Source: Rhodospirillales bacterium
GTDB lineage: Bacteria; Pseudomonadota; Alphaproteobacteria; SP197
Direction: 5' to 3'
NCBI GenBank assembly: GCA_014323865.1
Contig: JACONG010000004.1
Location: 114,841 to 178,840, forward strand
DNA: 64,000 bases
The translations under genes were made by a program, and so were the position numbers. Every line of letters begins with the position of its first letter. Within the stretch, counting starts at the first letter, position 1. The notes under the pieces are model-generated. The model was not told the DNA's origin, made no database searches, and was given only the letters and a program-made list of their open reading frames with translations. Positions 23,321 to 35,332 of the stretch are shown here, piece by piece.

Positions 23321-24510
23321 CCGCCGCTCACTTCGCTGTAGCCAGCCACCATCCAAGGCTGGGGGTTGATTGGATCGCCATTGTGCCGCAACTCGACATA
23401 CAGCACCGGCGGTTCGGCTCCATCGGAAGCCATGGCACCGATCGGTTCGCCGGCCAAAAGCCACTGGCCCAGAACCACGTCGATGCGTGAAAAACCTGCT
23501 AACACGGTATGGTATCCTTCACCGTTATCAATGATCAACAAATGCCCGTAATCACCGAACGCACCGGTGTAGACCACCTCACCGTCAAAGGGCGTTACGA
23601 TTCGGGACCCCGGTTCGGATGAAATCGCGAAGCCCTCGCTCGTCCGTCCGTCGGGCAGCGTGTCGCCGAACGCGGCCACGATGGTGCCCGCCACGGGCAG
23701 CGGCAGACGGCCCCGCTGGTCGCTGAAACTGCTGCGTGAAAGAGCCTCAAGGGCGGCTGTCATCGCCTCCGTGGCTTCCGCCGACCGCTGTTCCTCTTCG
23801 ATACGCAGGCTAACCAGGAGGTCCTTGAGCGATTCGGCTTCCGCGGCCATCTTCTCCTGGCGCTGGGCGAGCTCTGCCTCGTCACGGCGAAGCGCGATCA
23901 GCAGTTCGGCCTTGCGGTCGACAGTTGCCGCGGCTGTGGCCTGCTCCTCGCGGATTCGTTCCAGCGTGGCCGCAAGCGCGGCCTCCTTGACGGCTGTCTC
24001 GTCGCGCAGGGCGGCCACGGATTCGACCGTCTGCCGGATCTCGTCGACACGCGTCTGCAGGACCGGAGAGACCGAGGCCAGGAGCATGGCCATGCGGTGA
24101 GTGTCGGTCGGTGAGGTCGGCATCGCAAGCAGCATGTCGGCGGGCTGGCGCGCGATGCGCTGCAACGCGGCCAGGACAAGCCCGAACTCCGCCCATCTCG
24201 CCGCGAACTCGACCTCGCTATGGGCCAGAAGAACCTTGAGATCCTGCAGTTCCAACTCGATCGCAACGCGCTCGGTTTCCAGCGTCCGGATCTCCTGATC
24301 GGTTGCCAGCAGGCGAATGCGCAGCAGATCGAGTTCGTCGGCGATGGCGGTCGCCTCCGCACTCAGAACCGTGCGTTGCTGTTCCGTGTCTTCGATATCG
24401 GCCCCGAGCTCGTCGAGCCGTTCGGTCACTTCCTCTGCATTCTGCGCCTGCGCAAGGACAGTTGCGGCGAGAGTGATCGCGAGAATGACCGAAGCGACAG
24501 CTCGGCGCAT
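23317..24510 (-). CDS. envC: EnvC-like murein hydrolase activator with degenerate LytM domain
   Basis: A 397-residue periplasmic protein: signal peptide (residues 1-22), a long coiled coil (about 25-255, rich in Glu/Ala/Leu heptads) and a C-terminal LytM/M23 domain. The zinc ligands expected in active M23 peptidases are missing: TSEGFAI replaces the HxxxD segment and HTVLAGFS replaces the later HxH. This is the hallmark of EnvC-type activators of amidases in cell division, and no peptidase activity is expected. Coupled to gpmI upstream (1-base overlap) and ctpA downstream (4-base overlap). Confidence 0.9.
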   Translation of the reverse strand: MRRAVASVILAITLAATVLAQAQNAEEVTERLDELGADIEDTEQQRTVLSAEATAIADELDLLRIRLLATDQEIRTLETERVAIELELQDLKVLLAHSEVEFAARWAEFGLVLAALQRIARQPADMLLAMPTSPTDTHRMAMLLASVSPVLQTRVDEIRQTVESVAALRDETAVKEAALAATLERIREEQATAAATVDRKAELLIALRRDEAELAQRQEKMAAEAESLKDLLVSLRIEEEQRSAEATEAMTAALEALSRSSFSDQRGRLPLPVAGTIVAAFGDTLPDGRTSEGFAISSEPGSRIVTPFDGEVVYTGAFGDYGHLLIIDNGEGYHTVLAGFSRIDVVLGQWLLAGEPIGAMASDGAEPPVLYVELRHNGDPINPQPWMVAGYSEVSGG

Positions 24511-26045
24511 CAGCCCTCCTTGGCCAACAGGGTCCGTCCCGTCATGTCGCCGGGTTGCGGAAGCTCAAGCAGGTCGAGCAGCGTCGGGGCGAGATCGGCG
24601 AGACCGCCCCGACGAAGGATGCGGCCTTGCGGCGGATTGACGATCACCAGCGGTACCGGATTGGTCGTGTGCGCGGTGTGGGCTTCTCCGGTTATGGGGT
24701 CACGCATCATCTCGATGTTGCCGTGGTCGGCGGTGACGACCATGTGGCCGCCGGCGTCGGTCACAGCGTGAGCAATGCGACCGAGACTGTGGTCGACGGT
24801 CTCGACGGCCTTCAGAGCAGCAGCGAAGTCGCCGGTGTGTCCCACCATGTCCGGATTGGCGAAGTTGCAGATCACGACATCGAAGCTGCGGTCGCGAATC
24901 GCCGCGACCAGCCGATCGGTGACCTCTTCGGCCGACATCTCGGGCTTTAGGTCGTAGGTTGCGACCTTCGGCGAGGGTATCAGGATGCGGTCCTCGCCCT
25001 GGAACACATTCTCCCTGCCGCCGTTGAAGAAGTAGGTCACGTGCGCGTATTTCTCCGTCTCGGCGATGCGGAGCTGGCGCAAACCAGCGTCCGCAACAAG
25101 GCTCCCCAAGGTCTTGGTCATGTTCTGCGGGGCGAACAGGGCGGGAAGAAGGCGGTCGAGTGCGACCGAATAGGACACCATGCCTGCCGCAGCCGCGAAA
25201 CGCGGCCGGCTGGCCATGGAAAAATCTGCGAAGTCGGGGTCGAGCAGGGCGGTCAGAATCTGGCGTGCCCGATCGGCGCGGAAGTTCGCCATGAGCAGTC
25301 CGTCGCCGTCCTGCATGCCGTCGTAGTCGTCAATGATGCGCGGGGTGACAAACTCGTCGGTTTCGCCAGCGTCATGGGCTGACGTCACGGCCTCGTCGGC
25401 GGTCGACGAAGGAGACCCGGTGCCGTTGACAAGAGCCTCGCAGGCAAGCTCAAGCCGCTCCCACCGCTTGTCGCGATCCATCGCGTAGTAACGCCCTGTC
25501 ACAGTGCCGATGACGGCGTGCGGGGCATCCGCCTGAAACCGCGCCAGGTACGCGCGCGCGCTCGACGGCGGCGTGTCGCGGCCGTCAAGGAAGGCATGGG
25601 TCACGACAAGCACACCTTCCGAGTGGAGAATGTTGGCGAGTGCAGCCATATGATTCTGATGGCTGTGTACGCCGCCCGGTGAGAGCAGGCCCATCAGGTG
25701 ACAACGCCCGCCGCTCCCCTTCAGCGCCGTGATCAGGCCGGTGAGCTCGTTTTTGTGTGCCAGCGAGCCGTCGGCTATGGTCTTGTCGATCCGCGGCAGG
25801 TCCTGCATCACGATGCGGCCTGCACCCATGGTGAGATGACCGACTTCCGAGTTGCCCATCTGGCCGCAGGGAAGGCCGACCGCTTCACCCGATGTTTCCA
25901 AGCTGGTGGCGAGCCCGGTTTCCAGCATGCGTCGCCACACAGGGGTTTTTGCCGTCAGGATGGCGTTGTCCGGTCCCGCCGGTGCGAGACCCCAGCCGTC
26001 GAGAATGCAGAGAACGAGGGGACCGGGGCGCTGGGACGGGCTCAT
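24510..26045 (-). CDS. gpmI: 2,3-bisphosphoglycerate-independent phosphoglycerate mutase
   Basis: Interconverts 3- and 2-phosphoglycerate using Mn2+. The 511-residue protein of the alkaline-phosphatase superfamily shows LCILDGWGL, the catalytic serine in MGNSEVGHL, HLMGLLSPGGVHSH, FLDGRDTPP, and the metal-binding NPDMVGHTGD and TADHGNIE. The start at 26045 (MSPSQRPGP) is preferred to an in-frame start 23 codons upstream that would reach into rlmH. Intact. Confidence 0.95.
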   Translation of the reverse strand: MSPSQRPGPLVLCILDGWGLAPAGPDNAILTAKTPVWRRMLETGLATSLETSGEAVGLPCGQMGNSEVGHLTMGAGRIVMQDLPRIDKTIADGSLAHKNELTGLITALKGSGGRCHLMGLLSPGGVHSHQNHMAALANILHSEGVLVVTHAFLDGRDTPPSSARAYLARFQADAPHAVIGTVTGRYYAMDRDKRWERLELACEALVNGTGSPSSTADEAVTSAHDAGETDEFVTPRIIDDYDGMQDGDGLLMANFRADRARQILTALLDPDFADFSMASRPRFAAAAGMVSYSVALDRLLPALFAPQNMTKTLGSLVADAGLRQLRIAETEKYAHVTYFFNGGRENVFQGEDRILIPSPKVATYDLKPEMSAEEVTDRLVAAIRDRSFDVVICNFANPDMVGHTGDFAAALKAVETVDHSLGRIAHAVTDAGGHMVVTADHGNIEMMRDPITGEAHTAHTTNPVPLVIVNPPQGRILRRGGLADLAPTLLDLLELPQPGDMTGRTLLAKEG

Positions 26046-26110
26046 GCTTGTCTCAAGAGTGGGGAGGGGCTGATGTAAGGCCAGACCCGGCAGCTGGCAA
26101 CATGAGCCGT

Positions 26111-26560
26111 TCAATCCCGGTGATAGGGGTGGCCGGCGAGAATGGTGTGAGCCCGGTAAAGCTGCTCAATCAGCATGATGCGTGCCATCTTGTGGGGCCA
26201 GGTCATCGTGCCGAGCGATAACGTGAGGAATGCCCTGGACCGGACCGCATCGCTCAGTCCGTCCGCACCCCCAATCACGAACCCGATGTCACGGTCTCCC
26301 TCGTCACGCTGGTGCCCGAGCCATTCCGCCAGCTGGCGGCTGGTCCGAGTCTTGCCGCGCTCATCGAGCGCCACCAGCGTGCTGCCATCCGGCAGCGCCG
26401 CAAGCAGCTTCTCGCCTTCGCGCTCCCTGCGCCGAGGCCCATAGGCATCCGCGATTTCGCGCAGAGTGAGCGCCCACGGGAGCCGTCCGGCGTAGTCGTC
26501 CCACAGCGTGCGGAACGGACCATCCCGCACGCGCCCGACTGTCGCCACGGTCAGTCGCAT
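26111..26560 (-). CDS. rlmH: 23S rRNA pseudouridine-1915 N3-methyltransferase
   Basis: SPOUT-class methyltransferase of 149 residues. MRLTVATVGRVRDG begins the fold; the SAM-binding knot is seen in DIGFVIGGADGLSDAVR and the C-terminal LGTMTWPHKMARIMLIEQLYRA (quoted in part) ending AGHPYHRD is diagnostic. It lies 28 bases after rsfS, its usual neighbour. Confidence 0.95.
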   Translation of the reverse strand: MRLTVATVGRVRDGPFRTLWDDYAGRLPWALTLREIADAYGPRRREREGEKLLAALPDGSTLVALDERGKTRTSRQLAEWLGHQRDEGDRDIGFVIGGADGLSDAVRSRAFLTLSLGTMTWPHKMARIMLIEQLYRAHTILAGHPYHRD

Positions 26561-26588
26561 GGCGGTGGGACGGTCAGGTCAGGTCTGC

Positions 26589-26963
26589 TCAGGCCGTGGC
26601 TTCGACCGGCACAGGCATGGGCATCGACCACATCTTTTCCAGATTGTAGAGACCGCGGATTTCGCTGCGGAAGATGTGGATCACCACATCTCCCAGATCG
26701 ACAAGGACCCATTCGCCAGCATCGTAGCCTTCGATGCCGTTGACGGCGAAACCGGTTTCCTTGACGGCCTCCACCAGACGATCGGCCAGTGCCGTGACCT
26801 GTCGTTGCGACTGGCCGCTGCAGATGATCATGTAATCGGCGAAGGTGGTTTTCCCGGCGAGATCGATGGTCACCACATCTTCGGCCTTGCCGTCTTCAAG
26901 TGCGCTCGTGGTGAGCGAGACGATATCCAGGATCTGTTTCCTGGCGTTGGTCTGACGAGGAAT
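26589..26963 (-). CDS. rsfS: Ribosomal silencing factor RsfS
   Basis: Binds ribosomal protein uL14 and blocks subunit joining when nutrients are low. The conserved core (KAEDVVTIDLAGKTTFADYM, then DAGEWVLVDLGDVVIHIF and YNLEKMW) is complete. The start is a puzzle. The only ATG/GTG/TTG codons in frame are GTG 27095 and TTG 27074, which would place about 40 non-conserved residues inside nadD. An ATT at 26963, seven bases after an AGGGAGA ribosome site and 13 bases after the nadD stop, gives a normal 124-residue protein, so I place the start there tentatively. Confidence 0.85.
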   Translation of the reverse strand: MPRQTNARKQILDIVSLTTSALEDGKAEDVVTIDLAGKTTFADYMIICSGQSQRQVTALADRLVEAVKETGFAVNGIEGYDAGEWVLVDLGDVVIHIFRSEIRGLYNLEKMWSMPMPVPVEATA

Positions 26964-26976
26964 GGGTTCTTCTCCC

Positions 26977-27618
26977 TTAGAGCGTTGGTCCGTCGTCCTG
27001 TCCCGCGAAGCCGAACCTTCGGTCGCCCGCCCGAATGGCTGTCGCCGAGGCGGGGTGCCGCGGGCCGAGAACAAACGCCCAGACCGGCGGCTCACAATCG
27101 GCGATTACCTGGGCCCTCAGGGCTGGAAGGCGATAACGCCGAAACCGGACCGCAGCCCGGCTTGCCAGACTCGACAAAGAATACGGAGAACGGTCGAAAA
27201 TCGCAACCGGAACGCTTTTGAAGATGGTCTGCCATCGGTGCCATCGGTGCACCGTGGCAAGGTTGTCGGCGCCCATCAGCCAGACGAACCGGGCGTGCGG
27301 TGCGCGGATTTGAAGCCTCTGGATCGTGTCCGCAGTAAAGCGGGTGCGCAGTTCCCGTTCGATCCCGGTGACCACGATGTCGAGGCCGCGCGTGTACTGT
27401 TTCGCTGCGGCAAGCCGGCCCTCGAGAGACGCCATGCCCTCGAGCGGCTTCATCGGGTTCTGCGGTGCCACGAGCCACCAGACCTCATCGAGATCAAGTC
27501 TTTCCAGGGCGAGATGGCTGACGAAGAGATGGCCCTCGTGGGCGGGGTTGAATGACCCGCCCAGGAGGCCGACCCGCCGCCTGGCGGCGTGGTTCAGAAG
27601 CGCAAGATGGGTGCTCAG
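26977..27618 (-). CDS. nadD: Nicotinate-nucleotide adenylyltransferase
   Basis: Makes nicotinic acid adenine dinucleotide in NAD synthesis. The nucleotidyltransferase signature GLLGGSFNPAHEGHLFVS, WWLVAPQNPMKP and the late FVLGPRHPASATAIR are present. There is no ATG, GTG or TTG in frame between the conserved start and GTG 27774, which lies 160 bases inside proA. A CTG at 27616-27618 overlaps the proA TGA as CTGA and would give a normal 213-residue protein, so I place the start there tentatively. It is coupled to proA upstream, and rsfS follows. Confidence 0.85.
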   Translation of the reverse strand: MSTHLALLNHAARRRVGLLGGSFNPAHEGHLFVSHLALERLDLDEVWWLVAPQNPMKPLEGMASLEGRLAAAKQYTRGLDIVVTGIERELRTRFTADTIQRLQIRAPHARFVWLMGADNLATVHRWHRWQTIFKSVPVAIFDRSPYSLSSLASRAAVRFRRYRLPALRAQVIADCEPPVWAFVLGPRHPASATAIRAGDRRFGFAGQDDGPTL

Positions 27619-28903
27619 GGCCGGGTCTGTCCGTTGCCGCGCACGACGTATTTCATGGTCGTGAGCTGGTCGATGCCCACGGGGCCGCGCGCATGCAGCC
27701 TGTTGGTCGAGATACCGATCTCCGCACCCATGCCGAACTCGCCACCGTCGGCGAACTGGGTGGAGGCGTTCCACATGGCAATGGCGCTCGGTGCCCGCGC
27801 CAGGAAGTGTTCGGCGGTGGCGCTGTCATCCGTCACGATGGTGTCGGTGTGGTCTGAGCCGTGCCGTGCGATGTGATCGAGCGCATCGTCGACGCCGTCG
27901 ACCAGACGGGCGGAGATCACGGCATCGAGGTACTCGGTGTCCCAGTCGCTGGTGGCTGCCGGCAGCACGCGCGCGTCGAGCGCGCGCACGGCATCGTCGC
28001 CACGGACCTCGCATCCCGCATCCAGCAACGAGGCCACGACGCGACGCTGGGCGTCGGCGTCCAGTCCGCCATCGATGAGAAGTGTCTCTGCCGCGCCGCA
28101 GATGCTGGTCCGCCGCAGCTTGGCGTTGACCGCGATGTCGCTCGCCATGGCGGGGTCTGCCGCGCGGTCGACATAGACATGGCAGAGGCCGATCAGGTGG
28201 GCGATCACCGGAACCCGGCTCTCGGTCTGCACGCGTTCGACCAGGGACTGGCCGCCGCGGGGCACGATGATGTCGATCCAGCGGGTCATCGTCAGCATCT
28301 CGCCCACGGCCGCACGGTCGGTCGTCGGCACGAGCTGGATGGAATCGCGGGAAAGCGCGGCCGCATCGAGACCTTCATGCAGACAGGCGACGATGGCGTG
28401 TGAGGAGTGGAAGCTCTCTGATCCGCCGCGCAGGATCGCAGCGTTGCCGGACTTCAGGCTCAGCGCGCCCGCATCGGCGGTCACATTGGGCCGGGACTCG
28501 TAGATGATGCCGATCACGCCCAGGGGGACCGAGACACGGGCGATGTCGAGCCCGCTCGGCACGGTCCAGCGCTCGCGCTCCTTGCTGACCGGATCGTCGA
28601 GCACGGCAATCGCGTCGAGCCCCGCAGCCATGCCTTCGATCCGTGTGTCATCAAGCGCAAGGCGGTTGAGCATCGGACCGCTCAGACCCTTCTCGCGGGC
28701 CTGCTCCATGTCGAGTGCGTTGGCCGTCATGAGGGCCTTGCGGTTGGAGCGGATGGCGTTTGCGGCGGCTGCGAGTGCAGCGTTCTTCGTCGCGGTCGTG
28801 GCATGCGCCATGGTTGCGGAGGCGGCGCGGGCATGGCGGCCCATGGCGTCCATTACGGCTGCAACGTCATCCTCACGCTGCGCCGTAGCGGGAGTTGCGG
28901 CGT

Positions 28904-28907
<4 letters not shown>
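27615..28907 (-). CDS. proA: Glutamate-5-semialdehyde dehydrogenase (gamma-glutamyl phosphate reductase)
   Basis: Second step of proline synthesis: NADPH reduction of gamma-glutamyl phosphate. The 430-residue ALDH-superfamily protein has PLGVIGIIYESRPNVTADA, LKSGNAAILRGGSE, RTSICGAAETLL with the catalytic Cys, and GPVGIDQLTTMKYVV near the end. The ATG at 28907 overlaps the proB stop by 4 bases; the longer frame lies inside proB. Intact. Confidence 0.95.
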
Positions 28908-31410
<2,503 letters not shown>

Positions 31411-31416
31411 TCAGGC

Positions 31417-31445
31417 AAAAAAAGGGGAATGGCGCGCCATTCCCC
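31417..31445 (-). terminator. Rho-independent terminator after rpmA
   Basis: A perfect palindrome with an 11-bp arm (31424-31445, GGGGAATGGCG and its complement) is followed on the minus strand by seven T residues (31417-31423). It lies between rpmA and the VOC-obgE genes, so the latter depend on read-through or on their own promoter. Confidence 0.85.
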
Positions 31446-31473
31446 TCTCGTCTCGTTGTCTGGGGCGGGACGC

Positions 31474-31743
31474 CTATTCGGCAGGCACCGCACCCGGGAC
31501 AACGTCCACGTAGGTCCGCTTGCCGGTTGCCTGGCGGAACCGGACAGTGCCATCGCTCGTCGCAAACAGGGTGTGATCCTTGCCCATGCCGACGTTGTGG
31601 CCGGGATGGAACCTGGTGCCGCGCTGCTTGACGAGAATGTTGCCGGCGATGACGTCCTCACTGCCGAACTTCTTCACGCCCAGGCGCTGACCCGGAGAGT
31701 CGCGGCCGTTACGTGAGCTGCCGCCCGCCTTCTTGTGGGCCAT
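31474..31743 (-). CDS. rpmA: 50S ribosomal protein L27
   Basis: 89 residues, starting [20 protein letters not shown] with the conserved basic N-terminus that reaches the peptidyl-transferase centre, then [13 protein letters not shown] and GKDHTLFA. Follows rplU after 3 bases. Confidence 0.97.
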   Translation of the reverse strand: MAHKKAGGSSRNGRDSPGQRLGVKKFGSEDVIAGNILVKQRGTRFHPGHNVGMGKDHTLFATSDGTVRFRQATGKRTYVDVVPGAVPAE

Positions 31744-31746
31744 GGC

Positions 31747-32142
31747 TCAGTCCTCCTTGGCTTCGGCCTCGGCCGCAGCGGCCTCGACTTTGGGAGAAGC
31801 CGCCTTCTTCGCGGCTTTCTTGGCTGCGGGCTTGGCACCCTTGGCCAGAATCTCGGTGATCTTCACGACCGTCTGCTGCTGGCGGTGACCGCCGCGGCGA
31901 CGATAGTGCTTACGGCGCTTCTTCTTGAAGATCAGGATCTTGTCGGCACGGTTGTGTTCTAGGATCTCCGCTTTCACCGTGGCGCCATCGGCATTGAGGT
32001 CGATGGTCTCGCCATTGGCGACCATCAGGACCTTGTCGAAATCGACCAAATCGCCTGGTTCGCCTGCCAGGCGCTCCACGGAGAGAATGTCGTTCCGGGC
32101 CACGCGGTGCTGTTTGCCGCCTGTTTGAATAACTGCGAACAT
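31747..32142 (-). CDS. rplU: 50S ribosomal protein L21
   Basis: 131 residues: MFAVIQTGGKQHRV at the start and IFKKKRRKHYRRRGGHRQQ in the signature region, then an Ala/Lys/Glu-rich tail of about 30 residues typical of alphaproteobacterial L21. First gene of rplU-rpmA, with a near-consensus promoter about 80 bases upstream. Confidence 0.97.
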   Translation of the reverse strand: MFAVIQTGGKQHRVARNDILSVERLAGEPGDLVDFDKVLMVANGETIDLNADGATVKAEILEHNRADKILIFKKKRRKHYRRRGGHRQQQTVVKITEILAKGAKPAAKKAAKKAASPKVEAAAAEAEAKED

Positions 32143-32157
32143 CGTGATCAGACCTTG

Positions 32158-32180
32158 TGTTTGGTCCAGGTGTTTGGTCC
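32158..32180 (-). repeat. Tandem 10-mer in the rplU leader
   Basis: TGTTTGGTCC (plus-strand reading) occurs at 32158-32167 and again at 32171-32180, a 13-base period, inside the rplU 5' leader just upstream of its start codon. It could be a binding site in DNA or RNA, or only a slip duplication. Confidence 0.5.
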
Positions 32181-32223
32181 AAGGAGACGTGTGGCCCTGG
32201 GCGCTTTCCGCGCCGGCGGGCGG

Positions 32224-32251
32224 ACTATAGTGATCGCGCCTGCCGTGTCAA
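32224..32251 (-). promoter_or_regulatory. Sigma70-type promoter of rplU-rpmA
   Basis: On the minus strand a perfect TTGACA (32246-32251) is followed after 16 bases by TATAGT (32224-32229). It points to rplU, whose ATG is about 80 bases further on, and lies directly after the end of the glp importer operon. Confidence 0.75.
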
Positions 32252-32268
32252 CATCGCGCGGTGCTTCT

Positions 32269-32550
32269 TCATATCTTCCAGAAGACGAATCCGGCCCAGG
32301 CAATCGCGATAGCGAGTGGACCCCAGAGCGGGGTTCCCATCAGGGCGAGCCAGCCCAGGAAGATGAAGGCCGAGCCCAGGAGCGAGATGAACAGGCGGTC
32401 GCCGCGGGTGGTAATGATTCCGAGGATGCCGTCGCGCGGGCCACCGCCTGGCATGCGCCATTCCCAGAACCCGATCGCCGCAATTGAGGCGAAGACAAAG
32501 GTGAAGAAGCCGGCTGTCTCCCAGGTCCATGCCATCCATTCGAGGCCCAT
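32269..32550 (-). CDS. glpU: DUF2160 small membrane protein of glycerol importer
   Basis: A 93-residue protein with three hydrophobic segments (ETAGFFTFVFASIAAIGFWEW, shortened: TAGFFTFVFASIAAIGF; LFISLLGSAFIFLGWLALM, shortened: LFISLLGSAFIFLGWLA; and LWGPLAIAIAWAGFVFW). DUF2160 proteins accompany Glp-type ABC glycerol importers (rhizobial glpVPQSTU). The role is unknown, perhaps assembly or regulation of the permease. Last gene of the importer operon, 12 bases after glpQ. Confidence 0.8.
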   Translation of the reverse strand: MGLEWMAWTWETAGFFTFVFASIAAIGFWEWRMPGGGPRDGILGIITTRGDRLFISLLGSAFIFLGWLALMGTPLWGPLAIAIAWAGFVFWKI

Positions 32551-32562
32551 GGTTCTGCCTCC

Positions 32563-33360
<798 letters not shown>

Positions 33361-33373
33361 GCGCTTGCCCCCG

Positions 33374-34240
33374 TCACTTCGAATCGTGCCGTGTCATCAC
33401 GGTGTAGAAGATCCACGAGAACAGCAGCGTGATGAGGAAGTAGATCAGCGACATGGCGGCAGCGGGCCCCAGGTCGAACTGGCCGAGCGCCATCTTGACG
33501 AGATCGATTGACAGCAACGTGGTCGCGTTGCCGGGACCGCCACCCGTTAGCACGAAGGGCTCGGTGTATATCATGAAGCTGTCCATGAAGCGCAGCAGGA
33601 CGGCGATGGTCAGAACCCGGCGCAGCTTTGGAAGCTGGATGTGGCGGAACACGGCCCAGGGCTTGGCGCCGTCGATCGACGCGGCCTGGTAGTAGGCGTC
33701 CGGGATCGAGAGCAGACCGGCATAGGTCAGCAGCACGACCAGCGAGGTCCAGTGCCAGACATCCATCACGATAATGGTGATCCAGGCCGAGACCGGCTGC
33801 CGGGTCATGTTGTAGTCGATGCCGATCCAGTTCAGCGTGTAGCCGAGCATGCCGATGTCGGGCAGCGTGAAGATGTTCCACATGGAACCGACGACGTTCC
33901 AGGGGATCAGCAGAGGCAGCGCCATCAGAACCAGGCAGACCGGAACCCAGATTCCCTTCTTCGGCATCGCAAGCGCGATAATGATGCCGAGTGGCACCTC
34001 GATCAGAAGGATCGTGAAGGTGAACAGCAGCTGTCGTCCGAGCGCGTCGTGAAAGCGCGACGATGTCAGCAGGTCCTCGAACCAGCCAATGCCGTGCCAG
34101 AAGAACTGATTGTTGCCGAAGGTTTCCTGGACCGAATAGTTCACGACGGTCATCAGCGGTACGAGCGCGTTGAACGCCACCAGCAGCACGACGGGAACGA
34201 CAAGGAACCAGGCGGAGTGGCGCAGGGTCTTGGTTGGCAT
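33374..34240 (-). CDS. glpP: Glycerol ABC transporter permease
   Basis: A 288-residue permease of the MalF/UgpA type, six hydrophobic segments beginning AWFLVVPVVLLVAFNALVP. The EAA loop is YYQAASIDGAKPWAVFRHI. It pairs with GlpQ, and lies 3 bases after glpT. Operon context identifies the substrate as glycerol rather than sn-glycerol-3-phosphate. Confidence 0.88.
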   Translation of the reverse strand: MPTKTLRHSAWFLVVPVVLLVAFNALVPLMTVVNYSVQETFGNNQFFWHGIGWFEDLLTSSRFHDALGRQLLFTFTILLIEVPLGIIIALAMPKKGIWVPVCLVLMALPLLIPWNVVGSMWNIFTLPDIGMLGYTLNWIGIDYNMTRQPVSAWITIIVMDVWHWTSLVVLLTYAGLLSIPDAYYQAASIDGAKPWAVFRHIQLPKLRRVLTIAVLLRFMDSFMIYTEPFVLTGGGPGNATTLLSIDLVKMALGQFDLGPAAAMSLIYFLITLLFSWIFYTVMTRHDSK

Positions 34241-34243
34241 GAC

Positions 34244-35323
34244 TCAGGCGCTCCCCGGGTCTTCGACGAGCCAGCCGTCCCGGTAGACCCGGGCATGATC
34301 GGCGTCGAACGCAAGATGGGCCGGTCCCGCCGAAGGGCGTTCGTCCTTGCGGCTCAGCAGATGAATGCGGTCGTTGCCTGCCATTGCCGTCACCACGCAG
34401 TGGCGACCGACGTCCGCCACGTTGACGATCTCGACGGGCAGTCCGGCATCGGACAGATGGACATGCTCGGGCCGTACGCCGAGCTCCAGTGTGCCCCTCC
34501 CGCCGCCATGGGGTGTCGTGGCGGTCGGAACCTTGACGCCGCCTACACTGACGCTGCCGTTGTCGACTTCGCAGGGGATGATGTTCATGCCCGGAGAGCC
34601 GATAAAGTAGCCGACGAAGGTATGCGCCGGCCGCTCGAACAACTCGATCGGTGTGCCGACCTGAACGACCTCGCCCTCGCGCATCACCACGACCTGGTCA
34701 GCAAAGGTCAGCGCCTCGGTCTGGTCATGGGTGACGTAGATCATGGTGGTGCCGACCGTCTGGTGCAGCTCCTTCAGCTTTGAGCGCAGACGCCACTTGA
34801 GATGTGGATCGATCACGGTCAGCGGCTCGTCGAACATGATGACGTTCACGTCCTTGCGCACCAGTCCGCGGCCCATCGAGAGCTTCTGCTTCACGTCGGG
34901 TGTGAGGCCCGAGGCGCGTTTGCGAAGCATGTCGTCAAGTTCCAGCAAGCCGGAGAGCTCGCGAACCCGCTCCTCGATCTCGCTCCGCGGCACGCCGCGG
35001 TTGCGCAGCGGAAAGGCCAGATTCTCGTAGACGGTCATGGTGTCGTAGATCACCGGGAACTGGAAAACCTGGGCAATGTTGCGCTGCGACGGTGGCAGAT
35101 CGGTCACGTCGTTGTCGTCGAACAGGACGCGTCCGTGTGACGGTGAGACCAGGCCCGAGATGATGTTGAGCAGTGTCGTCTTGCCGCAGCCCGAAGGGCC
35201 GAGCAGGGCATAGGCGCCACCGTCGTTCCATGCGAGATGGAGCCCCTTGAGAGCGTACGCGTCGGGTGACTGGTTGGCTGGATCGTAGCTGTGCTTGAGA
35301 TCCTGAAGTCGGATGCGTGCCAT
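34244..35323 (-). CDS. glpT: Glycerol ABC transporter ATP-binding protein with degenerate signature
   Basis: A 359-residue ATPase of the MalK/UgpC type with a C-terminal regulatory OB domain. Walker A GPSGCGKT (42-49), Q88, Walker B VIMFDE (161-166) and switch H199 (YVTHDQTEA) are canonical. The ABC signature LSGGQ is replaced by LTPDV (140-144, in ASGLTPDVKQKLSMGRGL). The second ATPase, GlpS, has the opposite defect, so the pair should form one normal and one degenerate site. Lies 9 bases after glpS. Confidence 0.88.
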   Translation of the reverse strand: MARIRLQDLKHSYDPANQSPDAYALKGLHLAWNDGGAYALLGPSGCGKTTLLNIISGLVSPSHGRVLFDDNDVTDLPPSQRNIAQVFQFPVIYDTMTVYENLAFPLRNRGVPRSEIEERVRELSGLLELDDMLRKRASGLTPDVKQKLSMGRGLVRKDVNVIMFDEPLTVIDPHLKWRLRSKLKELHQTVGTTMIYVTHDQTEALTFADQVVVMREGEVVQVGTPIELFERPAHTFVGYFIGSPGMNIIPCEVDNGSVSVGGVKVPTATTPHGGGRGTLELGVRPEHVHLSDAGLPVEIVNVADVGRHCVVTAMAGNDRIHLLSRKDERPSAGPAHLAFDADHARVYRDGWLVEDPGSA

Positions 35324-35332
35324 CTGCTGTCC

